Below, piece by piece: positions 41,316 through 51,001 of a stretch of 61,758 bases of DNA. Below the pieces are notes generated by a model. That model had not been told where the DNA came from and did not search any database. It saw only the letters and a program-made list of their open reading frames with translations. Origin of the DNA: Massilia niastensis DSM 21313 (lineage in GTDB: Bacteria; Pseudomonadota; Gammaproteobacteria; Burkholderiales; Burkholderiaceae_D); assembly GCF_000382345.1 (NCBI RefSeq), contig NZ_KB908114.1, forward strand, positions 1 through 61,758, in the 5' to 3' direction. The position numbers were made by a program, and so were the translations under genes. Each line of letters starts with the position of its first letter. Position 1 is the stretch's first letter.

Positions 41316-41331
41316 TTGTGCATAATCACAA
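41316..41331. promoter_or_regulatory. Operator 2 before the cdaR-like gene
   Basis: TTGTG-CATAAT-CACAA, with TTGTGCA matching operator 1, lies 60 nt before the regulator ATG. The AT-rich centre could also contribute to a -10 element. Confidence 0.5.
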
Positions 41332-41391
41332 CAAATTCGGCGCAACCCGGGCCCACGCCCGGTTCGCCCCATCTCGCACAAGTCACGCCCC

Positions 41392-42540
41392 ATGCACATA
41401 CTCGACAGCGGCCTCGCGCAGGAAATCGTCACCCGCACGATGCGCATCATTCCGTTCAACGTCAACGTGATGGACGCGCATGGCGTGATCCTGGCCAGCG
41501 GCAACCAGGGCCGGGTCGGCGAAGTGCATGCGGGCGCCCTGCTCGCGCTGGCGAAGAAGCTGACCGTCGAAATCGACGCCGCCTCGGCCCGCAAGCTGCA
41601 TGGCGCCCAGCCCGGCATCAACCTGCCGCTGAGCGTCGACGGCCAGATCTGCGGCGCGGTTGGACTGAGCGGCGTTCCCGACGAGGTTCGCCAGTTCGGC
41701 GAACTGGTCCGCCTGACGGCCGAGATGATCCTGGAACAGGCGGCCCTGACCCAGGAGCTGCAAGGCAATGCGCGCTACCGCGAAGCCTTCGTGCTGAACT
41801 TGATCCGCTACGAACCGGCGGCGCGGCCGGAACTCGAAGCCTGGTCCCGGCGCCTGGGCGTCGGTTTCGAACGCATGCAGCAGGCCTTCCTGCTGGAGCT
41901 GCAGCTGGAGCAGGAAGACAGCGGTCGCGCCCTGAGCGAGATCCAGCGGCTGCAGATGCGCGTACTGGCGCGCCGCGAGAACGCGCTCACGGCCACCGTC
42001 GGTCCCTGCGAAATGGTGCTGCTCGAGGCCTGGGAGCCCGCCAGGAAAGGCCCCGACGCCATGCCGCAGCGGCGCCTGCAGGCGCTGTCGAACCTGTTCC
42101 GCGAAGAGTGCGAGCTGCCCTTCACGCTATCGATGGGCATCGCCCTGCCGGGCATCGAAGGCGCCGCCATCTCGTACCAGAGCGCCAGGACCGCGGCCCG
42201 GCTCGGGCGCAGGCGCGACCCGCGCCAGCAGGTGTTCAGCTATTACGACCTGGCCTTGCCGGTGCTGCTGTCGGGCCTGGATACCGGCTGGCAGGCGGAC
42301 CAGCTGCGCCTGCCGATCGCCAGGCTGGCGCACGACAAGAGCCGCAACATGCTGCGCACGACGCTGGACCTGTGGTTCGCGCACGACGAGAATTCGGCCG
42401 CCACCGCCCAGGCGCTCGGCATTCACCGCAACACGCTGGACTACCGCCTGCGCCGCATCGGCGAATTGACCGGCCTCGACCTGGCATGCAGCGAGGACAA
42501 GCTGCTCCTGTACGTCTCCTCGCTGCTGACGCCGGCCTGA
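41392..42540 (+). CDS. cdaR: CdaR/SdaR-type sugar-diacid regulator
   Basis: This 382-aa protein has an N-terminal sugar-diacid recognition domain (MHILDSGLAQEIVTRTMRII, NVNVMDAHGVILASGNQGRVGEVHAGAL, LSVDGQICGAVGLSG), a middle GGDEF-like CdaR region, and a C-terminal PucR-type HTH (LRTTLDLWFAHDENSAATAQALGIHRNTLDYRLRRIGELTGLDL). It activates genes for uptake and use of glucarate, galactarate or glycerate. It is divergent from the transporter-glycerate kinase operon with two TTGTGCA-type operators in between, the expected control pair. Confidence 0.92.
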   Translation: MHILDSGLAQEIVTRTMRIIPFNVNVMDAHGVILASGNQGRVGEVHAGALLALAKKLTVEIDAASARKLHGAQPGINLPLSVDGQICGAVGLSGVPDEVRQFGELVRLTAEMILEQAALTQELQGNARYREAFVLNLIRYEPAARPELEAWSRRLGVGFERMQQAFLLELQLEQEDSGRALSEIQRLQMRVLARRENALTATVGPCEMVLLEAWEPARKGPDAMPQRRLQALSNLFREECELPFTLSMGIALPGIEGAAISYQSARTAARLGRRRDPRQQVFSYYDLALPVLLSGLDTGWQADQLRLPIARLAHDKSRNMLRTTLDLWFAHDENSAATAQALGIHRNTLDYRLRRIGELTGLDLACSEDKLLLYVSSLLTPA

Positions 42541-42599
42541 CACGCGGCGTTGCGGGCGGGCGCCCGGCCCCCACGCCAGGCGCCCGTCCGGGGACGGCC

Positions 42600-44240
42600 T
42601 CAGTGCCGCTTCGCGGGCACGAACTTCATGACCACGCCGGTCTTGCCGAGCAGTGTGCCGGTGCCGTTGGCCAGCAGGTACAGCTCGCCGCGGGCGTCCT
42701 GGCCGAAACCGAGCACCGCCAGGGTGAACGGATTCGGCCGGGTCGGGACGACATGCTCGACCCGGTTGTTCCTGCCCAGGACGAACAGGTGGCCATTCGG
42801 CGTCGCCCCGCCCGAGCCCGAGTAGTCGCCGAACACGTACTGGCCGCGCAGCTGGTCCAGCTTGTGGCCGCGGTAGACGTAGCCGCCGATGACGGCGACA
42901 CGTTTCGGATCCTGGCCCGGACCGTCCGCGTGGTCGTACTGGGCGATCGGATCGACCAGGTTGGGCGGCAGGCCCGGACTGTTCTCGAACACGAAGCCCG
43001 GGGCGTTCGGTCCGGCGGTATTGAACAGGAAAGTGCCTTCCTTGATGCGCCAGCCATAGTTCCCGCCCGCCATCACGATATCGACTTCCTCGATCGCATT
43101 CTGGCCGACGTCGCCCACGATCAGGCGGCCGTACGGGTCGAAGGACATGCGGAACGGGTTGCGGAAGCCATAGGCGAAGATCTCGTCCGCGCCCATCTTG
43201 CCGACGAAGGGATTGTCGGGCGGGATCCCGTACTTGCCGTTGGCCGAATTGCGCCCGAGCGGGTCGAGGCGCAATATCTTGCCGAGCACGTTCCCCGGCG
43301 CCAGGCTCTGCGCATTGCCGCCGGCGACGTGGCCCATGCCTTCATCGTCGGCGGCGCCGCCATCGCCGACCGAGATGTAGAGCATCTGGTCATGGCCGAA
43401 GGCGATCGCGCCGCCGTTGTGGTTGAACTGGGGCTTGTCGATCCGCAACAGCTCGCGCGCACTCGCCAGGTCGACCTCGCTGTTGCGCTTGCCCGGATGC
43501 TTGACCCGCCACTCGGTGATCACGCTGTGGCAGTTCGGCGCCACGCCCTGCGGCATCGTGCTGAAGTCGGCCTTGCCCTTCACCGGCTGCGAGGTGAAGG
43601 TATAGAACAGGCCGTTGTACTTGAATTGCGGATGGAAGGCGATCCCCAGCAGGCCGCGCTCGTCGAATCTCCTTTCCCCCAGGCCCAGCGGGACCAGCAG
43701 GCTGCTCACGTCGAGGAACAGCCTGGGTTGCCGCGAGGCGCCGTCATGGTCGCCTTTGCGGTCATCGTCCTTGCGGCCATCGCCCTTGCGGTCGTCCCCC
43801 TTATGGTAATCGCCCCGATGCTCCTTGTCCTTGTCCCGATGATCCCTGTCCCTGTCCTTGTGATCCCTGTCCTTGTGATCCCTGTCCTTGTCCCTGTGGT
43901 CCCTGCCCTTGTGGTCATCGTCCCTGTCGTCATCGTCGTGGTCGTGGTCGTCCCTGTCGTCGTCATCGCGGCCAGCGATGGGAACGCGCCAGAGCTGGCC
44001 GGTCTGGTCGGCCACGTAGAGATGCCGGCGATCGCCCGGCGCGACGGCCGCGGCGACCGGAGAGACCAGGCCGGACATGACCGGCTCCAGGTCAAGCTTG
44101 ACCTGGCTTTGCGAAATCAGGGCCGGTATCGGGTCGGCCAGGGGGACAGGTGGCGGCGCCGACGTCTGGGCATACGCGGCAGCGGCGGCGATGCCGGCCA
44201 CTGCCTGGATCAACATGCGGGGGATCGTGCGAAGTTTCAT
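42600..44240 (-). CDS. Exported PQQ-type sugar dehydrogenase with charged insert
   Basis: This 546-aa protein has a signal peptide cleaved at AYAQ, then a beta-propeller of the soluble glucose/sorbosone dehydrogenase (YliI-like) family: GLVSPVAAAVAPGDRRHLYVADQTGQLWRV, DERGLLGIAFHP, FNHNGGAIAFGHDQMLYISVGDGG, EIFAYGFRNPFRMSFDPYGRLIVGDVGQNAIEEVDIV, GGNYGWRIKEG. It would oxidise sugars in the periplasm if PQQ is bound. GGAAGGACGCATC precedes ATG 44240. Residues about 91-167 are an extraordinary stretch of Asp, Arg, Lys and His inserted after the first blade, where relatives have a short loop. No PQQ synthesis genes are in the window. Confidence 0.88.
   Translation of the reverse strand: MKLRTIPRMLIQAVAGIAAAAAYAQTSAPPPVPLADPIPALISQSQVKLDLEPVMSGLVSPVAAAVAPGDRRHLYVADQTGQLWRVPIAGRDDDDRDDHDHDDDDRDDDHKGRDHRDKDRDHKDRDHKDRDRDHRDKDKEHRGDYHKGDDRKGDGRKDDDRKGDHDGASRQPRLFLDVSSLLVPLGLGERRFDERGLLGIAFHPQFKYNGLFYTFTSQPVKGKADFSTMPQGVAPNCHSVITEWRVKHPGKRNSEVDLASARELLRIDKPQFNHNGGAIAFGHDQMLYISVGDGGAADDEGMGHVAGGNAQSLAPGNVLGKILRLDPLGRNSANGKYGIPPDNPFVGKMGADEIFAYGFRNPFRMSFDPYGRLIVGDVGQNAIEEVDIVMAGGNYGWRIKEGTFLFNTAGPNAPGFVFENSPGLPPNLVDPIAQYDHADGPGQDPKRVAVIGGYVYRGHKLDQLRGQYVFGDYSGSGGATPNGHLFVLGRNNRVEHVVPTRPNPFTLAVLGFGQDARGELYLLANGTGTLLGKTGVVMKFVPAKRH
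43740..43970 (-). repeat. Low-complexity repeat encoding an Asp/His/Lys/Arg tract
   Basis: This in-frame, irregular tandem repeat of about 6-18 nt units (for example GACCGGGATCACAAGG-like on the coding strand) encodes runs such as DDDDRDDHDHDDDDRDDD and repeats of RDHKD and DHRDK. It lies inside the PQQ-type dehydrogenase gene. The length is a multiple of three and the frame stays open, so expansion and contraction are tolerated. Confidence 0.85.
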
Positions 44241-44450
44241 GATGCGTCCTTCCTCATGGCCGACGGCCGTTGACAAGACACCCGGTTAATCCCGCCGGCG
44301 CCGCGAAGGTTCATGGTGTCGGGCCGCGGGCGTGAAAAAACCACAGGCCGATCACTCTTGTCAACATGAAAGAAACGAGATCGACACTGGCCGACAAGCA
44401 GTCAATCCATTAAAATTATTGCAACCATTTCCCACTCCCATGAGCTGACC

Positions 44451-45611
44451 ATGTGGCTGCCAGGCGATCCGATACCTGCATTCGCGGCGCGCACCGCGAG
44501 CAATCCGCGCTATGCCTTCTATACGGCTGCCGGCCGCTATGTCGTCCTGAGTTTCCTCGGCAGCGCGGCCCAGGACGACACCCGCCAGGTGCTCAGGTAT
44601 GTCGAGGAGCGCCGCGCCCTGTTCGACGACAGCCATCTCAGCTTCTTCGGGGTATCCATCGACCCGAACGACGAAGCGCTCGGCCGCTTGCGGGACATGA
44701 TCCCCGGGATCCGCTATTTCCGGGATCTCGACCGCAAGGTGAGCAGGCAGTACGGGGCCCTCGCCTCGGGCCCCGCCTCGACGACGCTGTACCGGCCCTT
44801 TACCCTGGTGCTGGATCCGATGCTGCGGGTAATCGCCAGCATCCCCCTCCTGCCCGCGGAACATCACAACAAGGTGCTCGGGGACACCCTCCAGCGCCTC
44901 CCTCCCGTCGCCGAACACGCCGGCACGGCCATGCACGCGCCGGTGCTCATCCTGCCCCGTGTATTCGAGGCCGACCTGTGCCGGGAGCTCATCGCCGTGT
45001 ACGAGCAATATGGCGGCAGGGAATCCGGCTTCATGCGCGAGGTCGACGGGAAAACCGTGGAGGTACGAGAACACCGCTTCAAGCGGCGCGACGACTTCGA
45101 ATTCGAGAAGCGTCCGGAACTGGCCCCGCTCAGGGAAGCGATCCTGGCGCGCCTGCGCCGGCGCCTGCTGCCGGAGATCAAGCGCGCCTTCCAGTTCGAG
45201 GTCACCCGGATGGAACGCTACATCGTGGCCCGCTACGACAGCGATGAAGGAGGCTTCTTCCGCCCGCACAAGGACAACACCACGCCCGGCACCGCACACC
45301 GGCGCTTCGCCTGCACGATCAACCTGAATGCCGAGGACTATACGGGAGGCGACTTGCGCTTTCCCGAGTTCGGCCGGCGCAGCTACCGTGCTCCCAGCGG
45401 AGGCGCCGTCGTGTTCTCGTGCTCGCTGCTGCACGAGGCGACGCCCGTCACCTCGGGTGCGCGCTATGCGTTCCTGCCCTTCTTCTACGACGAGCAGGCG
45501 GCCCGGCAGCGGGAACACAATGCGCCCTCGCTGACCGGCCAGGTCTTCGACCATGCCAAAGGGCAGGACGAATACGCCGCGCTGGCACAGGAGGCCGGGG
45601 CGACGGAATAG
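44451..45611 (+). CDS. Redoxin-like domain fused to 2OG-Fe(II) prolyl-hydroxylase domain
   Basis: In this 386-aa protein, residues 1 to about 150 look like an AhpC/TSA thioredoxin fold (MWLPGDPIPAFAARTASNPR, YVVLSFLGSAAQDDTRQVL, FFGVSIDPNDEALGRL, FTLVLDPMLRVIAS). The peroxidatic Cys position reads GSAAQDD, so it is probably not a peroxidase. Residues about 165-370 are a P4H-type dioxygenase with iron ligands HKD (FFRPHKDNTTPGT) and a later His (SCSLLHEATPVTSG), plus Arg in GARYAFLPFF for 2-oxoglutarate. It should hydroxylate a protein or small molecule. It is monocistronic. The ribosome site before ATG 44451 is poor, so the start is uncertain. Confidence 0.85.
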   Translation: MWLPGDPIPAFAARTASNPRYAFYTAAGRYVVLSFLGSAAQDDTRQVLRYVEERRALFDDSHLSFFGVSIDPNDEALGRLRDMIPGIRYFRDLDRKVSRQYGALASGPASTTLYRPFTLVLDPMLRVIASIPLLPAEHHNKVLGDTLQRLPPVAEHAGTAMHAPVLILPRVFEADLCRELIAVYEQYGGRESGFMREVDGKTVEVREHRFKRRDDFEFEKRPELAPLREAILARLRRRLLPEIKRAFQFEVTRMERYIVARYDSDEGGFFRPHKDNTTPGTAHRRFACTINLNAEDYTGGDLRFPEFGRRSYRAPSGGAVVFSCSLLHEATPVTSGARYAFLPFFYDEQAARQREHNAPSLTGQVFDHAKGQDEYAALAQEAGATE

Positions 45612-45685
45612 AGGTGCGCATGGGCGGGGACGGGCGTCGACCCCGTCCCTCCGGCCCGGTTCGAGGGGCGCGCCCCCTTCTCACA

Positions 45686-46663
45686 TCATTGCGTGCTCAT
45701 GCCGGCGGTTTTCACCACGCTCGCCCAGCGCGCGATTTCCGTGCGGACGCGCTCGGCGGTCTCGGCCGGGGTGGTATAGATGGGGTCCGCCCCCTGCTCC
45801 GCGAACTTCTGCCTGACCTCCGGCAGTTGAAGAATCTGGGCGACTTCCTTGTTCAGGCGGTCGATGACGGGCGCGGGGGTGCCGGCAGGTGCAAGCAGCC
45901 CATAGATCGTCGCGACCTCGAAACCGTTGATGCCGATCTCGCTGGCCGTCGGGACATCCTTCATCGCCGGCGTCCGCTCCTTCCGCGCCGTCATCAATGG
46001 CGTCAGCTTGCCCGACTTAAGCTGCGGATATACCACGGCGCCGACCTCGAAGGTGACCGGCACCTGCCCCGACACGACGTCGGTGATGGCGGGGCCGCTT
46101 CCCTTGTAGCTGACATGCATCATCTTGGTTCCAGTCAGCTGCTGGAAATATTCTCCCGCCAGATGCTGGGTGGAGCCGACACCCGCCGACGCGTAGGCGA
46201 TCTGCCCCGGGCGCTGCCGGACATACTCGATGAACTCGCTGGCCGACTTGACCGGCAAGGATTTGTTGACGACCAGCGTGACCGGCATCGAGCTCAGGTA
46301 GGTGATCGGCGTGAAGCTCTTCTCGAGATCGTAGCGGATGGTCGCGCTCTGCAGCGTCATGTTGACGGCATGCGCGACCACGGCGCCGGCCAGGATGGTG
46401 TAGCCATCATTCTTCGCCCGGGCGACATAGTCGGCGCCGATGTTGCCGCCGGCCCCTGCCTTGTTTTCGACCACCACCGGCTGCTTGAGCCGCTCCGACA
46501 GTTGCTGGGCGACGATGCGCGTGATGATGTCGGTGCCGCCGCCCGGGGCGAAGGGCACGATGATCGTGATCGGCCTGGATGGATACGATTCCGCCTGCGC
46601 CGGCAAGGCCGCGCACAATGCCACTGCCACTGCTGCCGCTACGGGTACGAAGGGTTGTTTCAT
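45686..46663 (-). CDS. Bug-family tripartite tricarboxylate transporter receptor 3
   Basis: This 325-aa protein has a signal peptide cleaved at AQAE, then YPSRPITIIVPFAPGGGTDIITRIV, VENKAGAGGNIGADYVARAK, MHVSYKGSGPAITDVVSGQVPVTFE and GLLAPAGTPAPV. It is a periplasmic carboxylate receptor. CAGGAGACAGCC precedes the ATG. It is divergent from the IclR gene at 47013, and the 349-nt gap carries the composite operator, so it is likely induced with the CoA-transferase genes. No permease adjacent. Confidence 0.92.
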   Translation of the reverse strand: MKQPFVPVAAAVAVALCAALPAQAESYPSRPITIIVPFAPGGGTDIITRIVAQQLSERLKQPVVVENKAGAGGNIGADYVARAKNDGYTILAGAVVAHAVNMTLQSATIRYDLEKSFTPITYLSSMPVTLVVNKSLPVKSASEFIEYVRQRPGQIAYASAGVGSTQHLAGEYFQQLTGTKMMHVSYKGSGPAITDVVSGQVPVTFEVGAVVYPQLKSGKLTPLMTARKERTPAMKDVPTASEIGINGFEVATIYGLLAPAGTPAPVIDRLNKEVAQILQLPEVRQKFAEQGADPIYTTPAETAERVRTEIARWASVVKTAGMSTQ

Positions 46664-46816
46664 GGCTGTCTCCTGAAGTATTCAACGCCGTACACCTACC
46701 TGCTTGCTTGTGCTGTCGGCGCATCCGGTTTCCGGCGCCACCATTCTCCGTGTGGTCGCCCCATTCTCCTTGAATCGCGCACCGGCTGCGTCGCCGCAAT
46801 CAGGCTGCGATTCGTC

Positions 46817-46845
46817 TTGTCCCAACATATAGGATTTAAATCCCA
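46817..46845 (+). promoter_or_regulatory. Composite IclR-type operator, copy 1
   Basis: TTGTCCCAA (46817-46825), four bases, then the dyad TAGGATTTAAATCCCA (46830-46845), in an AT-rich stretch of the otherwise featureless 349-nt gap between the Bug receptor and IclR genes. The same arrangement occurs in reverse at 54513-54541. Confidence 0.65.
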
Positions 46846-47012
46846 ATTTTTGGTTTACAAATCATGGCACGGTAGGCATACTAGGGTCAAGCAAAAAAGA
46901 CAAGCGGCGCCGACCGGATGTTTTCGGCCGGTAGTGGAAGCGGGAACCTCGCTGTCGCGGCCGCCCATGCGCGCCGCGAACAGTTATAGTCCCGACTTTT
47001 CAGGGAGCCTCG

Positions 47013-47783
47013 ATGGACAAGACATTATTGAAGGGCCTGGCGGTACTGGAAGCGGTCGCCGGGAACGATGGTCCTCCGCGGACCATCGACGAGCTCGCCG
47101 CACAGCTGCAGCTCACACGCAGCAATGTGCACCGCACCTTGCAGACCCTGGCGCACGCAGGCTATGTCGTCAGGGATGAGATGAGCGGTAACTATCGCAG
47201 TACGCTGCGCCTGTTCGAACTCGGTGCGCGCCAGGTCGCCCGCTTCGATGTCCGCAAGTATGCGCCGCCGTTCATGCGGCTGCTGGCCGAACAGACTGGC
47301 GAGACCGTGCATCTTTCGGTCCTGGACGGGATCGATGTCATCTACCTCGACAAGATCGACAGCCCCCAGCCGATCAGGTCCTACACCGCGATCGGCGGAC
47401 GCGCGCCGGCCTACGCGGTGGCGACCGGCAAGGCCTTGCTGGCGGTGCAGCCGGACGGATACCTGGCGCGCTACGAGTCGGCCATCCAGCGCCACACGCC
47501 GGCGACCCTGGCGTCGCTGCCCGCGCTGAAGGACGAAATGCAGAAGATCACCCGCCTGGGTTACGCGCTCAACTGCGGCGAGTGGCGCGAGAGCGTCGGC
47601 GGCGTGGCCGTCGCCATCTTCGACGCGATGGACCAGCCAGTCGCTGCGCTGGGCATCTCGGGCCCGATGGAGCGCCTGACCCCGGCCCGGATGGAAGAAC
47701 TGGCGCCGCTGGTGCGCAAGTATGCGGCGGAGGTTTCGCGGGCCATGGGCTATCGCGACGGCTACTTCAGGAAAACGGCATGA
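47013..47783 (+). CDS. IclR-family regulator of the CoA-ester catabolic region
   Basis: This 256-aa protein has an HTH domain (LLKGLAVLEAV, IDELAAQLQLTRSNVHRTLQTLAHAGYVVRD) and an IclR effector domain (ETVHLSVLDGIDVIYLDKIDS, YAVATGKALLAVQP, GVAVAIFDAMDQPVAALGISGP). TCAGGGAGCCTCG precedes the ATG. It is divergent from the Bug gene and 85 nt before the CoA-transferase genes. The composite operator upstream recurs before the CaiB operon at 54386, so this protein is the best candidate regulator of both. Confidence 0.9.
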   Translation: MDKTLLKGLAVLEAVAGNDGPPRTIDELAAQLQLTRSNVHRTLQTLAHAGYVVRDEMSGNYRSTLRLFELGARQVARFDVRKYAPPFMRLLAEQTGETVHLSVLDGIDVIYLDKIDSPQPIRSYTAIGGRAPAYAVATGKALLAVQPDGYLARYESAIQRHTPATLASLPALKDEMQKITRLGYALNCGEWRESVGGVAVAIFDAMDQPVAALGISGPMERLTPARMEELAPLVRKYAAEVSRAMGYRDGYFRKTA

Positions 47784-47868
47784 CGATGCGCCGCCCCCGA
47801 GGCGCGGTGTAGCGCACGGCGCACGGCGCAGACGGATTTTTCGGACGATCCACCATTGGAGACATGAG

Positions 47869-48705
47869 ATGAGTTCCGGTTACATCAGCAAGTCAAAGCA
47901 GATTTCGCTCGCGGAGATGGTCAGTCGCGTTCCAGATGGATCCTCACTGGCCCTGGGCGGCAGCTTCCTGCACCGCGGGCCGTTTTCCTTCGTACGCGAA
48001 CTGATCCGCCAGGGCAAGCGCGAGCTCGAGATCATCAAGCAGTCGCCTGGATACGATATCGACATCCTGTGCCGCGCCGGGGCCGTTCGCAAGCTACGCG
48101 CCGGCATCGTCGCCATGGAAGGCAACTTCGGCCTGGCACAGGGCTACCGCCGGGCAGTGGAAACCGGGCAGATCGAACTGGAAGAACACGCCTGCATGAG
48201 CCTGACCGCCGGACTGCGCGCGGCGGCGTTTGGCGTCCCGTTCCAGCCTTGCGGCGGACTGCACGGCAGCGACATCCCGCCGCTGAACGGCTGGCACTGC
48301 ATCGACGACCCGTATGGGAGCGGCGAGAAAACCTGGGTCATCCCCGCGATCCAGCCCGACTTCGCGGTCATCCATGCCAGCGAGGTAGATTCTGCAGGTA
48401 ATGTGCGCATCTACGGAACCTACAACTGGGACCGAATCATGAGCCGCGCCGCGAAGAGCGTGCTGGTCGTCGCCGAACGCGTGGTCTCGACCGAGACCTT
48501 CAAGGCGCAGCCGGAAATGACAGTCGTCCCCTATTTCATGGTGGAGGCCTTCGCCGTCGTTCCCAATGGCGCGTGGCCAGGATCCTGCTGGCCCCACTAC
48601 GAAATCGACTACCCGGCGGTGGAACGCTATGTCGCCTCCGACCAGGCCGGGATGCAGGAACACATCGACAACGCCCCCGAAGCGAAGGAGCCCACCCATG
48701 TCTGA
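47869..48705 (+). CDS. CoA-transferase subunit A
   Basis: This 278-aa protein of the family I CoA transferases (glutaconate CoA-transferase alpha-like) has LAEMVSRVPDGSSLALGGSFLHRGPFSFVRELIRQG at the start, an FGVPFQPCGGLHGSDIP loop, and IPAIQPDFAVIHASEVDSAGNVRIYGT. It transfers CoA between carboxylates together with subunit B. Its stop overlaps subunit B's start by 8 nt. I chose ATG 47869, preceded by TTGGAGACATGAG. Acid partner not identifiable. Confidence 0.9.
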   Translation: MSSGYISKSKQISLAEMVSRVPDGSSLALGGSFLHRGPFSFVRELIRQGKRELEIIKQSPGYDIDILCRAGAVRKLRAGIVAMEGNFGLAQGYRRAVETGQIELEEHACMSLTAGLRAAAFGVPFQPCGGLHGSDIPPLNGWHCIDDPYGSGEKTWVIPAIQPDFAVIHASEVDSAGNVRIYGTYNWDRIMSRAAKSVLVVAERVVSTETFKAQPEMTVVPYFMVEAFAVVPNGAWPGSCWPHYEIDYPAVERYVASDQAGMQEHIDNAPEAKEPTHV

Positions 48706-49432
48706 GCAATGGAGTCCGTTTTCCTATATCGTCACCAACCTCGCGCGCTTCATTCGCCCCGACGAGATCACCTTCAGCGGCGTCAACTCCACCTTGCCCA
48801 TGCTTGGCTGCCTGATGGCCAAGCGCGCGTATGACTGGGACTTCATCTACATCAACGTCGCGGGCGGGGTCGATCCGGAGGTGGACGCCATCCCCTTGTC
48901 GAGCTCCGATCCGGTACTGGCCAAGGGCTCGCCGGCGATCTTCGCCAACGAGGATTTCTACGACCTGTGCACCCGCGGGCGCATGGACCTGACCTTCCTC
49001 GGCGCCGCGCAGATCGATGGCGCCGGTTGCGTGAACAATTCCTGCATCGGCGACTGGCACCAGCCCAAGGTGCGGCTCCCCGGCGGCGGCGGCGGCGCGG
49101 TGATGCTGCCCACCGCCAGGCGCGCGGTCACCTGGCGCACCGAGCATTCGCGCCGCACCCTGGTCTCCAGACTCGACTTCGTGACCTCCGCGGGCGGCAT
49201 GCATGGCATCGTCACCCCAATCGCGGTCTTCGTACTGCGCGAGGGCCACCTTGCGCTGCAGTCCTGGCACCCGGAATCGAGCCTGGCCGAGATACGCGAC
49301 CGCACCGGCTTCAGCTTCGATGCCACCGGCGCCGCACCGACGCCGCCGCCTACCGAGCGAGAGCGGGCCGCGCTTGCCGCACTCGATCCGGCGGGCCAGT
49401 TCGAACGCGACGCCGCCATCACGCTGAGGTGA
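48698..49432 (+). CDS. CoA-transferase subunit B
   Basis: This 244-aa partner of subunit A contains IVTNLARFIRPDEITFSGVNSTLPMLGCLMAKRAY, TRGRMDLTFLGAAQIDGAGCVNNS, RLPGGGGGAVMLPTARR and FVTSAGGMHGIVTPIAVF. It resembles glutaconate CoA-transferase beta subunits. The catalytic Glu expected in the ENG/EXG motif of canonical beta subunits is not obvious, so a related hydrolase-type activity cannot be excluded. It is followed after 3 nt by the acyl-CoA synthetase gene. Confidence 0.88.
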   Translation: MSEQWSPFSYIVTNLARFIRPDEITFSGVNSTLPMLGCLMAKRAYDWDFIYINVAGGVDPEVDAIPLSSSDPVLAKGSPAIFANEDFYDLCTRGRMDLTFLGAAQIDGAGCVNNSCIGDWHQPKVRLPGGGGGAVMLPTARRAVTWRTEHSRRTLVSRLDFVTSAGGMHGIVTPIAVFVLREGHLALQSWHPESSLAEIRDRTGFSFDATGAAPTPPPTERERAALAALDPAGQFERDAAITLR

Positions 49433-49435
49433 ATC

Positions 49436-50938
<1,503 letters not shown>

Positions 50939-50939
50939 A

Positions 50940-50971
50940 GGCAGGCCCTCCCGCCTGCGGGAGGGCCTGCC
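50940..50971 (+). terminator. 15-bp perfect hairpin after the acyl-CoA synthetase gene
   Basis: GGCAGGCCCTCCCGC, two bases, then its exact reverse complement, starting 2 nt after the stop. No T-tract follows, but the position and stem strength suggest transcription or mRNA 3'-end stabilisation. Confidence 0.6.
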
Positions 50972-51001
50972 GGAGGGCCCGCTTCAAGTAAGCTCAAGTA
51001 C

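Noticed and set aside
43740..43970. Repetitive DNA that might be read as a CRISPR or minisatellite array
   Set aside because: Units are irregular, in frame, without unique spacers, and no cas genes are present. It encodes a charged protein tract.
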